Source of the DNA: an uncultured Desulfobulbaceae bacterium
GTDB taxonomy: Bacteria > Desulfobacterota > Desulfobulbia > Desulfobulbales > BM004
NCBI GenBank assembly: GCA_947258675.1
Contig: CAMYJP010000180.1
Coordinates: forward strand, 1 to 5,031
DNA: 5,031 nucleotides
Direction: 5' to 3'
Shown here: piece after piece, positions 1-4,889 of the stretch
Layout: each line of letters begins with the position of its first letter
How positions within the stretch are numbered: the first letter of the stretch is position 1
Position numbers and translations under genes: made by a program
Notes under the pieces: model-generated
Seen by the model: only the letters and a program-made list of their open reading frames with translations
The model's database searches: none
Told to the model about the DNA's origin: nothing

Positions 1-465
1 GATTCAACGAAGACCAAATAATTTACATGACCTGAGAAGAGTATATTAGTTCAAATATAGATTAACATTTAGTATTCAAAAAAAGCCATTAGCCGTTTGC
101 TATTGCCATCAGAGATAGAAATGCCCCTGCCATAAGATAGGTTTTTTTCGACAGCAGATTGGGTGTAATCATCTTTAATAATTTATTGCATCCTGCCTCT
201 TTGTGCTTTTGTAACTGCCTGAAACTGTAATACCTTTGATACATCTCATAACCCGAATGTCGGAGATTTAGCCCTCAAGGGTGTACTGAAAAGAGCAAAA
301 ACACACCGCACTACCAATAGGTTCAAGGGGGGCAGATATTTCGTCTGGAGCTCTTTTTTCGTGGTGGTGTAAATTTTGTGTAAAATCTACCAATTTTTCT
401 GGTTTAGACTGCTGTGAAGAAATTATTTTGATTTCAAAGTTATGTTTTTAATGGGGCCGGAGATA
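1..465. other. No recognisable gene; AT-rich intergenic or decayed DNA
   Basis: I found no convincing coding region on either strand; all frames are broken by frequent stops. The longest tempting reading is a 27-codon minus-strand frame (89-172) with a hydrophobic C-terminal half but no ribosome binding site. Around 355-395 there is a short T run followed by two copies of GTGTAAA 11 bp apart, flanked by GGT and ACC, which loosely recalls an insertion-sequence end. No transposase fragment accompanies it. The stretch may be a relic of a deleted gene or the far upstream region of the PEP-CTERM gene. Confidence 0.5.
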
Positions 466-475
466 CCGCTAGACA

Positions 476-492
476 GTGCTACTTTGTTCCAG
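476..492. promoter_or_regulatory. Candidate activator box A upstream of the PEP-CTERM gene
   Basis: The sequence GTGCTACTTTGTTCCAG has a perfect left half-site and a degraded right half-site. Against the degenerate palindrome TGCYAC-N3-GTRGCA (derived here from this box, box B and the PilZ-gene palindrome) it matches 10 of 12 defined bases. Its centre lies about 151 bp upstream of the predicted sigma-54 start near 635, a usual enhancer distance for sigma-54 activators. It is embedded in a wider inverted repeat, CCGCTA (466-471) with TAGCGG (495-500). The binding protein is unknown. Confidence 0.35.
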
Positions 493-529
493 ATTAGCGG
501 AAAACCTTTTTGTTTATGCGGAAAAATAA

Positions 530-546
530 CTACTACTTTGTAGCAC
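530..546. promoter_or_regulatory. Candidate activator box B upstream of the PEP-CTERM gene
   Basis: The sequence CTACTACTTTGTAGCAC contains the perfect palindrome CTAC-TTT-GTAG and matches TGCYAC-N3-GTRGCA at 11 of 12 defined bases. It lies 54 bp downstream of box A, and the two share the core CTACTTTGT. Its centre is about 97 bp upstream of the predicted sigma-54 start. Tandem boxes at roughly -97 and -151 suit an oligomeric sigma-54 activator reached by DNA looping. This is inferred from spacing and symmetry only. Confidence 0.4.
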
Positions 547-607
547 TAAAACGGAATTTTATAAACAACTATTTGATATTAATATAGAATATAATATTTT
601 TTGATTA

Positions 608-624
608 TGGGTATAACTTTTGCT
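608..624 (+). promoter_or_regulatory. Probable sigma-54 promoter of the PEP-CTERM gene
   Basis: The sequence GGGTATAACTTTTGCT (609-624) carries GG at 610-611 and GC at 622-623, exactly 12 bp apart. The -12 element TTGCT is perfect, while the -24 element is weaker (GGGTAT against TGGCAC). The predicted start is near 635, which leaves a 78-nt leader. No good -35/-10 pair was found nearby; the TTGACA at 672-677 has no -10 at a workable distance. PEP-CTERM genes in other bacteria are known to depend on sigma-54 with PrsR, which supports the call. Confidence 0.5.
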
Positions 625-712
625 GCTATTACGCTTTAAAAATAAATGATTTGTTATATGAAGGGGTTAAATTGACAAACTGGTTATAGTTGAAGCCGCA
701 GGGGAATTAAAG

Positions 713-1345
713 ATGAAGAAAACTATTATTTTACTTTTTGCATTTACGCTACTGACCATTTCGGCAAGTGCTCTTGCGACTTCTATAGTTATTCAGCATG
801 AAGTTGTTGATACATCTATAGGGTTCGGAACGCTCTTCATCAGCGGCTCATTGGATCACGATTCATTTGCGGTAGGTACTCTATTGAGCAGTGAACTGGC
901 TCAAACCATTGAAGATAATTACCCCTCAGCCGGTCGGCTTTCAAATCTAATGGACACGTTTGGAACCTTAAATAATTTTGAATTCTTAACAACATCACTG
1001 ACCCAATTTGGAAATGCTGGGCAACAGATAGAAGATGAGTTCACATCATTTAGTCAAACGTTTATCGCAAATTTAGGAGGCCCCGCCTCTTGTAATATTA
1101 CAAATACTTATATTGGAACTCAAAGTTATTCGCTATATGGTGGATTATTGGATGATGTAGATGATGTAACAGTTGTTACGGGAACTGCTAATGTTGACTT
1201 TTACGAAGTTAGTGGCAATATTACCTTTCAGACTGGTTCGTCTGGTGGAATACCCAATCCTGTACCCGAGCCGGCCTCCATGATCCTGTTAGGCACCGGT
1301 TTGATCGGCCTTGTGGGAACAGGGTTTAGGCGCAAGAATAAATGA
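713..1345 (+). CDS. PEP-CTERM sorting-domain exported protein (unknown function)
   Basis: This 210-residue protein is a substrate of the exosortase/PEP-CTERM sorting system, expected to be exported and then processed at the cell envelope. An N-terminal signal peptide covers about residues 1-23 (MKK, a hydrophobic core, then an ALA-type cleavage site). The C-terminus shows the full tripartite signal: VPEPAS at 184-189, a hydrophobic helix over about 190-204, and a basic end (RRKNK, 206-210). The mature middle (about 24-180) is rich in Ser, Thr, Gly and Asn, acidic, with a single Cys at 127; I recognise no domain in it. The ATG has a good SD, AGGGGA (700-705), 7 bases upstream. The gene is monocistronic, with its own strong terminator. 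No exosortase (EpsH-type) gene is in the window, so the processing machinery lies elsewhere. A probable sigma-54 promoter precedes it. The sorting assignment is secure; the biological role is not known. Confidence 0.92.
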   Translation: MKKTIILLFAFTLLTISASALATSIVIQHEVVDTSIGFGTLFISGSLDHDSFAVGTLLSSELAQTIEDNYPSAGRLSNLMDTFGTLNNFEFLTTSLTQFGNAGQQIEDEFTSFSQTFIANLGGPASCNITNTYIGTQSYSLYGGLLDDVDDVTVVTGTANVDFYEVSGNITFQTGSSGGIPNPVPEPASMILLGTGLIGLVGTGFRRKNK

Positions 1346-1367
1346 CAAAACGTAGCTCAATGCGTGT

Positions 1368-1400
1368 AAAGGCCGGGTCAGAAATGACCCGGCCTTTTTT
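1368..1400 (+). terminator. Strong Rho-independent terminator of the PEP-CTERM gene
   Basis: A perfect 13-bp stem (1368-1380 pairing with 1385-1397) closes on a GAAA tetraloop. Six T residues (1395-1400) end the structure, beginning inside the last base pairs of the stem. It starts 22 bases after the stop codon at 1345. The arms read AAAGGCCGGGTCA and its complement, which is very GC-rich for this AT-rich region. Confidence 0.95.
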
Positions 1401-1484
1401 ATCCAGAGGTGTAAAATTAAAATTATAACTGAATTTTCCGGTTTTATATGTCAAACAGCGTTAAATAATTTTCGGTTCAGAAAT

Positions 1485-1531
1485 AAAAAAGCCAGGTCGA
1501 GAATTTTAAATATCTCAAATCTGGCTTTGTT
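1485..1531 (-). terminator. Rho-independent terminator of the PilZ gene, possibly bidirectional
   Basis: An 8-bp stem AAAGCCAG (1488-1495) pairs with CTGGCTTT (1521-1528), and an inner GAGA/TCTC stem (1499-1502 with 1513-1516) shortens the loop. Read leftward, it ends in a run of six T residues, as expected for the minus-strand PilZ gene, whose stop is about 45 bases away. Read rightward the T tract is poorer (TTTGTTT), so back-up termination of the PEP-CTERM transcript is possible but secondary. Confidence 0.75.
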
Positions 1532-1575
1532 TATCTTGCTTAATTTAAGTTGCTTTACGGAAAAACTTCAGGTCG

Positions 1576-1899
1576 TTATTCCAGAGGTCTATCTTCGTGG
1601 GATTCAATTCCCAGCAAATAGGTGCCGGCTATTACATTTGATGGCTTACACCAACGTACCTCACCAAGGAACTGCATTGTATCCCAAAGGTCATTATCTT
1701 TCTGATCTGTTATGGAAATGTCCAGAAAAGTTTCAGGGGGAATGGGCACCCTAGTTGAAACACCAATACCATGAGGCCCTTTGTCATTGAGAAGACCTTC
1801 CAGGTCCTGTAGTCTGCCATGAAGGGCAAAAGTAATTCCTTCTGGCGAATTTGGAAAAATGCGCGGTAACCTCCTTTTCTCCTTAAATGTTTTGTTCAT
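1576..1899 (-). CDS. Small PilZ-domain protein
   Basis: This 107-residue protein is essentially one PilZ domain, a fold that usually binds cyclic di-GMP and controls motility, exopolysaccharide or other outputs. The N-terminus has the RxxxR element (RRLPR, 9-13). The second motif, normally (D/N)xSxxG, appears as DKGPHG (39-44), with Gly replacing Ser. Conserved barrel strands follow: GEVRW (79-83) and YLLGIE (94-99). The start at 1899 is chosen over a longer frame starting at 1998 because AAGGA sits 8 bases upstream of it, homology begins right after it, and the longer start would lie upstream of the predicted sigma-54 transcription start. The gene is a single unit with its own terminator, running convergently with the PEP-CTERM gene. 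It appears to be sigma-54 dependent. The PilZ call is made from motifs rather than a profile search, and c-di-GMP binding is uncertain because of the altered motif. Confidence 0.75.
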   Translation of the reverse strand: MNKTFKEKRRLPRIFPNSPEGITFALHGRLQDLEGLLNDKGPHGIGVSTRVPIPPETFLDISITDQKDNDLWDTMQFLGEVRWCKPSNVIAGTYLLGIESHEDRPLE

Positions 1900-1907
1900 T
1901 AACTTGA

Positions 1908-1912
1908 TCCTT
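1908..1912 (-). promoter_or_regulatory. Ribosome binding site that fixes the PilZ gene start
   Basis: On the minus strand AAGGA lies 8 bases before the ATG at 1899. The alternative in-frame ATG at 1998 has no comparable site, and its 33-residue extension (cationic, aromatic) is not part of the PilZ fold. Confidence 0.7.
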
Positions 1913-1958
1913 TTGTTACAGTTGTTTTTATAAAAAATAGCGATCTCTCTGAATTTTA

Positions 1959-1975
1959 TGCAAAAATCGTTCCAG
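1959..1975 (-). promoter_or_regulatory. Near-consensus sigma-54 promoter of the PilZ gene
   Basis: Read on the minus strand the site is CTGGAACGATTTTTGCA. Against the consensus YTGGCACGRNNNTTGCW only one defined base differs (A for C in the -24 element), and the GG/GC spacing is exactly 12. The predicted start is near 1948, giving a 49-nt leader that contains the ribosome binding site. This is the best promoter match in the window. Confidence 0.8.
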
Positions 1976-1990
1976 AATGCCAATAAAGAA

Positions 1991-2005
1991 TGCCACAATG
2001 TGGCA
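1991..2005. promoter_or_regulatory. Perfect palindromic operator or activator box upstream of the PilZ promoter
   Basis: TGCCACAATGTGGCA has two perfect 7-bp arms around one central base. Its centre is about 50 bp upstream of the predicted sigma-54 start, just behind the -24 element. A direct repeat GAATGCCA (1975-1982 and 1988-1995) adds a half-site between box and promoter. It fits the same pattern, TGCYAC-N3-GTRGCA, as the boxes upstream of the PEP-CTERM gene. A site this close could bind an activator or act as an operator; the protein is unknown. Confidence 0.5.
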
Positions 2006-2070
2006 TAATTTTTATCTCGTAAAAACGGTATGTTATGCTCTTCTGTTGATTTGGTTGGTTGGAACGTATT

Positions 2071-2147
2071 GCGATTTAATCGCTTTTCCGGAAAATTGGT
2101 TCGAGGTTCCGGAAGGGAGATTGAAATATACCTGCAAAATTTTGCAG
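2071..2147. repeat. Cluster of palindromes in the PilZ/RRM divergent spacer
   Basis: Within 77 bp there are three perfect palindromes: GCGATT-T-AATCGC (2071-2083), TTTTCCGGAAAA (2084-2095, abutting the first) and CTGCAAAATTTTGCAG (2132-2147). The core TTCCGGAA occurs at 2086-2093 and again at 2107-2114, 21 bp apart, about two helical turns. None is followed by a T run, so they do not look like terminators. Relative to the PilZ start they lie at about -125 to -195, an enhancer-like distance, and they are also upstream of the RRM gene. Confidence 0.5.
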
Positions 2148-2227
2148 AATACGATAAAGATAGCTGCGTGAAGAAGATTTGGTGAATGTAATAGCTTTAT
2201 CATTTGGATATATTGTTACATTAAAGC

Positions 2228-2247
2228 ATGAACAACGCGGTGTTCAT
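2228..2247. promoter_or_regulatory. Inverted repeat ahead of the RRM gene
   Basis: ATGAACA (2228-2234) and TGTTCAT (2241-2247) form perfect 7-bp arms around the 6-nt centre ACGCGG, 40 bases before the start codon. A TATATT sequence at 2209-2214 could be a -10 element that would put this repeat at the very 5' end of the mRNA, where it could form a hairpin. It could equally be a DNA operator. No convincing -35 element was found. Confidence 0.4.
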
Positions 2248-2287
2248 AGGTATTTGTCAGAATAATTGAAAAACCAAGGAGATTAGT

Positions 2288-2575
2288 TTGATAAACATAT
2301 ATGTCGGGAATCTGCCTTTCAAAGTCACTGAGACTGAATTGCTTGAATTGTTTGAGTCCTATGGAAAGGTGAACTCAGTGCAGATAATTACCGATCGCTT
2401 TACCCGGAAACCTCGAGGGTTTGGGTTTGTGGAAATGGAAAATGATTCTGAAGGGGAGGCAGCCATTGAAGCCCTGGACGGCAGTGTGCTTAATGGCCGG
2501 TCGCTCAGGGTAAATCAGGCTAAGCCTCGGGAATCGGGTGGGGGACGCGGCAGTGGTCAACGTCATGGTCGTTAA
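2288..2575 (+). CDS. Small RRM-type RNA-binding protein
   Basis: This 95-residue protein is a single RNA recognition motif with a short Gly/Arg tail, a type found in cyanobacteria and several proteobacterial groups and expected to bind single-stranded RNA in the cytoplasm. RNP2 is IYVGNL (residues 4-9) and RNP1 is RGFGFVEM (43-50), with the aromatic residues used for RNA stacking (Tyr5, Phe45, Phe47) present. The fold runs to about residue 78, followed by a basic, glycine-rich tail (81-95). The start is TTG: AAGGAG (2276-2281) lies 6 bases upstream, RNP2 begins at residue 4, and no in-frame ATG exists between the upstream stop (2267-2269) and the domain. The gene stands alone, divergent from the PilZ gene. 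Cold-shock or post-transcriptional roles are known for some relatives, but nothing here shows which RNAs are bound. Confidence 0.93.
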   Translation: MINIYVGNLPFKVTETELLELFESYGKVNSVQIITDRFTRKPRGFGFVEMENDSEGEAAIEALDGSVLNGRSLRVNQAKPRESGGGRGSGQRHGR

Positions 2576-2711
2576 CTTTCTAAATTTATGAGCATTTTGC
2601 TACATGAATTTTCCAGTTACGCTATTTTTTCCTGGCAGTTCAGACCCGGCAGAAATATACTTTCAGGCTATAGCAAATACACCTCTATAGAATATAACAT
2701 ATAAAATTTAC

Positions 2712-2739
2712 TTGACTTTTTGCCGATGAATATTATAGA
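2712..2739 (+). promoter_or_regulatory. Candidate sigma-70 promoter of the carboxypeptidase gene
   Basis: TTGACT (2712-2717) and TATAGA (2734-2739) are separated by 16 bp, in an AT-rich context with A/T tracts upstream. The predicted start near 2746 leaves a leader of about 68 nt. The -35 is strong (5 of 6) and the -10 moderate (4 of 6). Confidence 0.5.
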
Positions 2740-2787
2740 AAACACTGAATTCTAATCCATTTTTATGATCAATTTATGCCGATGAAT
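2721..2787. repeat. Direct repeat TGCCGATGAAT in the carboxypeptidase promoter region
   Basis: The 11-mer TGCCGATGAAT occurs at 2721-2731, between the proposed -35 and -10 elements, and again at 2777-2787, 56 bp downstream in the leader. Two exact copies placed across a promoter could be repressor or regulator sites, but chance is not excluded. Confidence 0.35.
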
Positions 2788-2813
2788 CAAGGCAGTCATT
2801 TGAGGGGTAAGAT

Positions 2814-3920
2814 TTGCGCTACCTGACAGCAATTATTCTTTCTATTTTACTCATCTTTTCAGCAGATGCCGTAGTTGCCCAAAACAGCCAGGAAGTTGTC
2901 AGGCTTCCAGTTCTTTCCACTATTCACAAAAAATTACCCTCAGCGGTGAAAAAGGAAATTCATTCAAGCCTTGGTTCCCGTCATACCTCCTTTCAGATCA
3001 TAAAAGATAGATCAGCAAAAAAAAGGCCTTCCAGCAGGAAAGGTTTTTCCCCCACTAAAACATCCTTGAGAAAGGTATCCGCAAGGAGCGCTATTGTTGT
3101 TGATGTTGAAACAGGGAAGGCGCTTTATTCGAAATCCGCTGATCAACCTCGGCAGCCTGCCAGCACTATCAAGGTATTGACAGGGTTGGTTGCGTTGGAA
3201 GCATTGAAGGAAAGAGATTTGGTGCCAGTGAGCCGGCGTGCTGCGAGAATGCCACGCTCCAAAATTTATCTGGATCAGAGAAAATCCTATCAGGCCGGAG
3301 ATCTTATCAATGCTGTTTTACTTGCATCTGCCAATGACGCCAGCGTAGCGCTGGCTGAAAAAATTGCCGGTTCGGAAAAAGAATTTTCCCAATTAATGAC
3401 TCGTAAAGCAAGGGAACTTGGTGCAAAGAAAACTGTATGCAAAACTGCCAGCGGCCTTACGGTTCGAGGTCAGCAAACCACTGCCCGTGATCTTGCAATC
3501 ATTTTTGGGCAAGCCATGGAATGCGATGATTTTGTTGAAAGAGTTAAGCGCCTTAAAACAAAGACACAAGATGGAAAAGTTTTGTGGAACCACAATAAAG
3601 CGTTATGGAGAATCAGTGGGGCTGAGGGAGGCAAAACCGGCTACACGAGAGCTGCCAAGCAAACGTATGTCGGGAAATTTCGACGAGGTAACGATGCGCT
3701 GGTTGTTGCTATTATGGGTAGCACAGCTATGTGGAAAGATGTTCGGAAACTGGTGGAATATGGTTTTTCTAAGAAACAAAAATCACAAGTGGCGAAAATT
3801 TCAGATTCAGATTTCGTACAAGCCAGAAAAAGAAAGATTTTTTCGTCTAATAATCGATCCAGTAATCAAAATAACGCTCTAAAAATTCTTTCCGATACTA
3901 AAAAGGTCGCCAAGCTTTAA
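2814..3920 (+). CDS. D-alanyl-D-alanine carboxypeptidase, S11/PBP5 family
   Basis: This serine DD-peptidase removes the terminal D-Ala from peptidoglycan pentapeptides in the periplasm and so limits cross-linking. All three active-site motifs are intact: STIK (Ser117 nucleophile, Lys120), SAN (172-174) and KTG (274-276). A signal peptide covers about residues 1-22 (hydrophobic core, VVA before Gln23). Residues 24-88 form an unusual Lys/Arg/Ser-rich linker before the catalytic domain (about 89-320). The C-terminal 50 residues are again basic and polar; the PBP5 beta-rich C-terminal domain and amphipathic membrane anchor are not apparent, so the protein (368 residues) may be soluble or attached to the cell wall by charge. 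The start is TTG, set by GAGGGG (2802-2807) 6 bases upstream; an in-frame stop (2808-2810) rules out a longer form, and the next Met (145) lies beyond the catalytic serine. The gene appears monocistronic, with no clear terminator in the 219 bases that follow. Confidence 0.93.
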   Translation: MRYLTAIILSILLIFSADAVVAQNSQEVVRLPVLSTIHKKLPSAVKKEIHSSLGSRHTSFQIIKDRSAKKRPSSRKGFSPTKTSLRKVSARSAIVVDVETGKALYSKSADQPRQPASTIKVLTGLVALEALKERDLVPVSRRAARMPRSKIYLDQRKSYQAGDLINAVLLASANDASVALAEKIAGSEKEFSQLMTRKARELGAKKTVCKTASGLTVRGQQTTARDLAIIFGQAMECDDFVERVKRLKTKTQDGKVLWNHNKALWRISGAEGGKTGYTRAAKQTYVGKFRRGNDALVVAIMGSTAMWKDVRKLVEYGFSKKQKSQVAKISDSDFVQARKRKIFSSNNRSSNQNNALKILSDTKKVAKL

Positions 3921-4139
3921 GCCATCTCAGAGGCAGGGATTACCAATCTTACAAATATTCTGGTAGGTGACCCCAGAGAAAAATCCATTTCTACTGCTGT
4001 TTTAACCCCTTCATTTATCTTTTTTAAGGTCATTTACATCCCAGCATTCACTACTTTCTAATCTGCTGAGGCAGTGCATTATAGTGAGACGTTCATGCAA
4101 ATCAATAGTTGCAGTTATTAAGAAAATAGATGGCAAACG

Positions 4140-4862
4140 ATGGAAACTAAAAACGAAATTCGCAGTAAATTATTGAATCAATTTGCCCTTTCTGATACCA
4201 ACCTTCGAGGGACAGGCAAACTAGCTGAAAAGATTCGAAGTTTGGATTCATATAGATCGGCAGAATGCGTTTATATACCTCCCACACCTTTTTTCCAACA
4301 AATTAGATTGAATTGTCTGATTGACAGAAAAACCATCATTGTACCTGATAAGTCTCTCAAAAAAGGTTTTTTTACAATCAACCCCCGTTCTATTCTTTTC
4401 AAAGATTTTACCAGGGCAGCAAGCGCACATGGCCTGCCAAAGTTTGGCAGACTGCTGGGAATTGATGAGATATCAGGATTAAATATAGAGCTCATGTTGA
4501 CCGGAGCGGTTGCTGTTGATCAGGGGGGAGGGAGACTTGGTTCTGGGAAAGGTTTTTTAGATTTATCGTATGCATTGCTTGGCGAGCTAGGGGGTTTTCT
4601 GAAACAACCTGCTGTAATAGCAGTTATTGATGAAGAGCAACTTTTTAAGGAAGCGCTGCCTCTTGATATCTGGGATGTACAGATGTCAGGTATTGTTTCC
4701 CTTGACTCTGCCCGGTCCCCTGAAAAGATTTCGCAGATCACTCCCCGGATATTCTGGAAAGATCTGCCGATGAAACGAATAAGAAAAATTTCAATGCTCT
4801 GGCAGCTTTTTCAGAAGGGAAAGGCGGAGAATAAAGAAAATATAAGGGTAGCTGAGTCCTAA
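4140..4862 (+). CDS. 5-formyltetrahydrofolate cyclo-ligase superfamily protein (COG0212, MTHFSD-like)
   Basis: This 240-residue protein belongs to the NagB/RpiA-like fold family that includes 5-formyltetrahydrofolate cyclo-ligase, which uses ATP to convert 5-formyl-THF to 5,10-methenyl-THF. The phosphate-binding signature appears as GGGRLGSGKGFLD (129-141). It continues with LSYALL rather than the usual tyrosine-rich turn of the bacterial enzyme. That continuation, the preceding AVAVD (123-127), an IPP element (46-48) where archaeal relatives have NPDSPQ, and a late DVQMSGIVS segment (179-187) resemble the archaeal/eukaryotic MTHFSD-like branch. Its function is less certain, and links to thiamin rather than folate have been proposed for plant members. 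The start is the first ATG after an in-frame stop (4119-4121); the ribosome binding site is poor. The basic, polar tail (from about 211) is unlikely to be catalytic. I am sure of the superfamily, not of the reaction. Confidence 0.8.
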   Translation: METKNEIRSKLLNQFALSDTNLRGTGKLAEKIRSLDSYRSAECVYIPPTPFFQQIRLNCLIDRKTIIVPDKSLKKGFFTINPRSILFKDFTRAASAHGLPKFGRLLGIDEISGLNIELMLTGAVAVDQGGGRLGSGKGFLDLSYALLGELGGFLKQPAVIAVIDEEQLFKEALPLDIWDVQMSGIVSLDSARSPEKISQITPRIFWKDLPMKRIRKISMLWQLFQKGKAENKENIRVAES

Positions 4863-4889
4863 AAATAATTAATTTTTTGGTTGCATCCA

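Noticed and set aside
89..172. 27-residue minus-strand peptide with a hydrophobic C-terminal half
   Set aside because: It has no ribosome binding site, no homology I can recognise, and a length expected by chance in AT-rich DNA.
672..690. TTGACA followed by TATAGT as a sigma-70 promoter for the PEP-CTERM gene
   Set aside because: The two elements are only 7 bp apart, far short of the 16-18 bp needed.
1900..1998. 33-residue N-terminal extension of the PilZ protein starting at 1998
   Set aside because: It would start upstream of the predicted transcription start near 1948 and has no ribosome binding site; the ATG at 1899 has AAGGA at 8 bases.
2088..2112. TTCGA-containing stretch resembling a tRNA T-arm
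   Set aside because: Stem lengths are wrong and no acceptor, D or anticodon arms can be formed; the TTCCGGAA repeats explain the pairing.
1977..2171. 64-codon plus-strand frame with one hydrophobic segment, in the PilZ/RRM spacer
   Set aside because: It has no ribosome binding site, overlaps the sigma-54 promoter, box and palindromes, and shows no recognisable family. The hydrophobic run can arise from T-rich DNA.
2205..2220. TGGATATATTGTTACA as a sigma-54 promoter for the RRM gene
   Set aside because: GG is correctly spaced, but the -12 element is TTAC, lacking the nearly invariant G, and the -24 element is poor after TGG.
2588..2704. 38-codon plus-strand frame after the RRM gene
   Set aside because: It has no ribosome binding site, an unremarkable composition and no family resemblance.
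3418..3882. 154-codon plus-strand frame inside the carboxypeptidase gene
   Set aside because: It is a shifted frame of a gene with all catalytic motifs intact, and its translation shows no family features.
4011..4100. Minus-strand frame between the carboxypeptidase and cyclo-ligase-like genes, ending with a charged segment
   Set aside because: The composition looks somewhat protein-like, but there is no ribosome binding site or recognisable motif, and the open frame runs antisense into the 5' end of a real gene.
4861..4878. AAAAAT/ATTTTT hairpin between the two convergent genes as a terminator
   Set aside because: The six-pair stem is made only of A-T pairs and would be too weak to act as a convincing intrinsic terminator.
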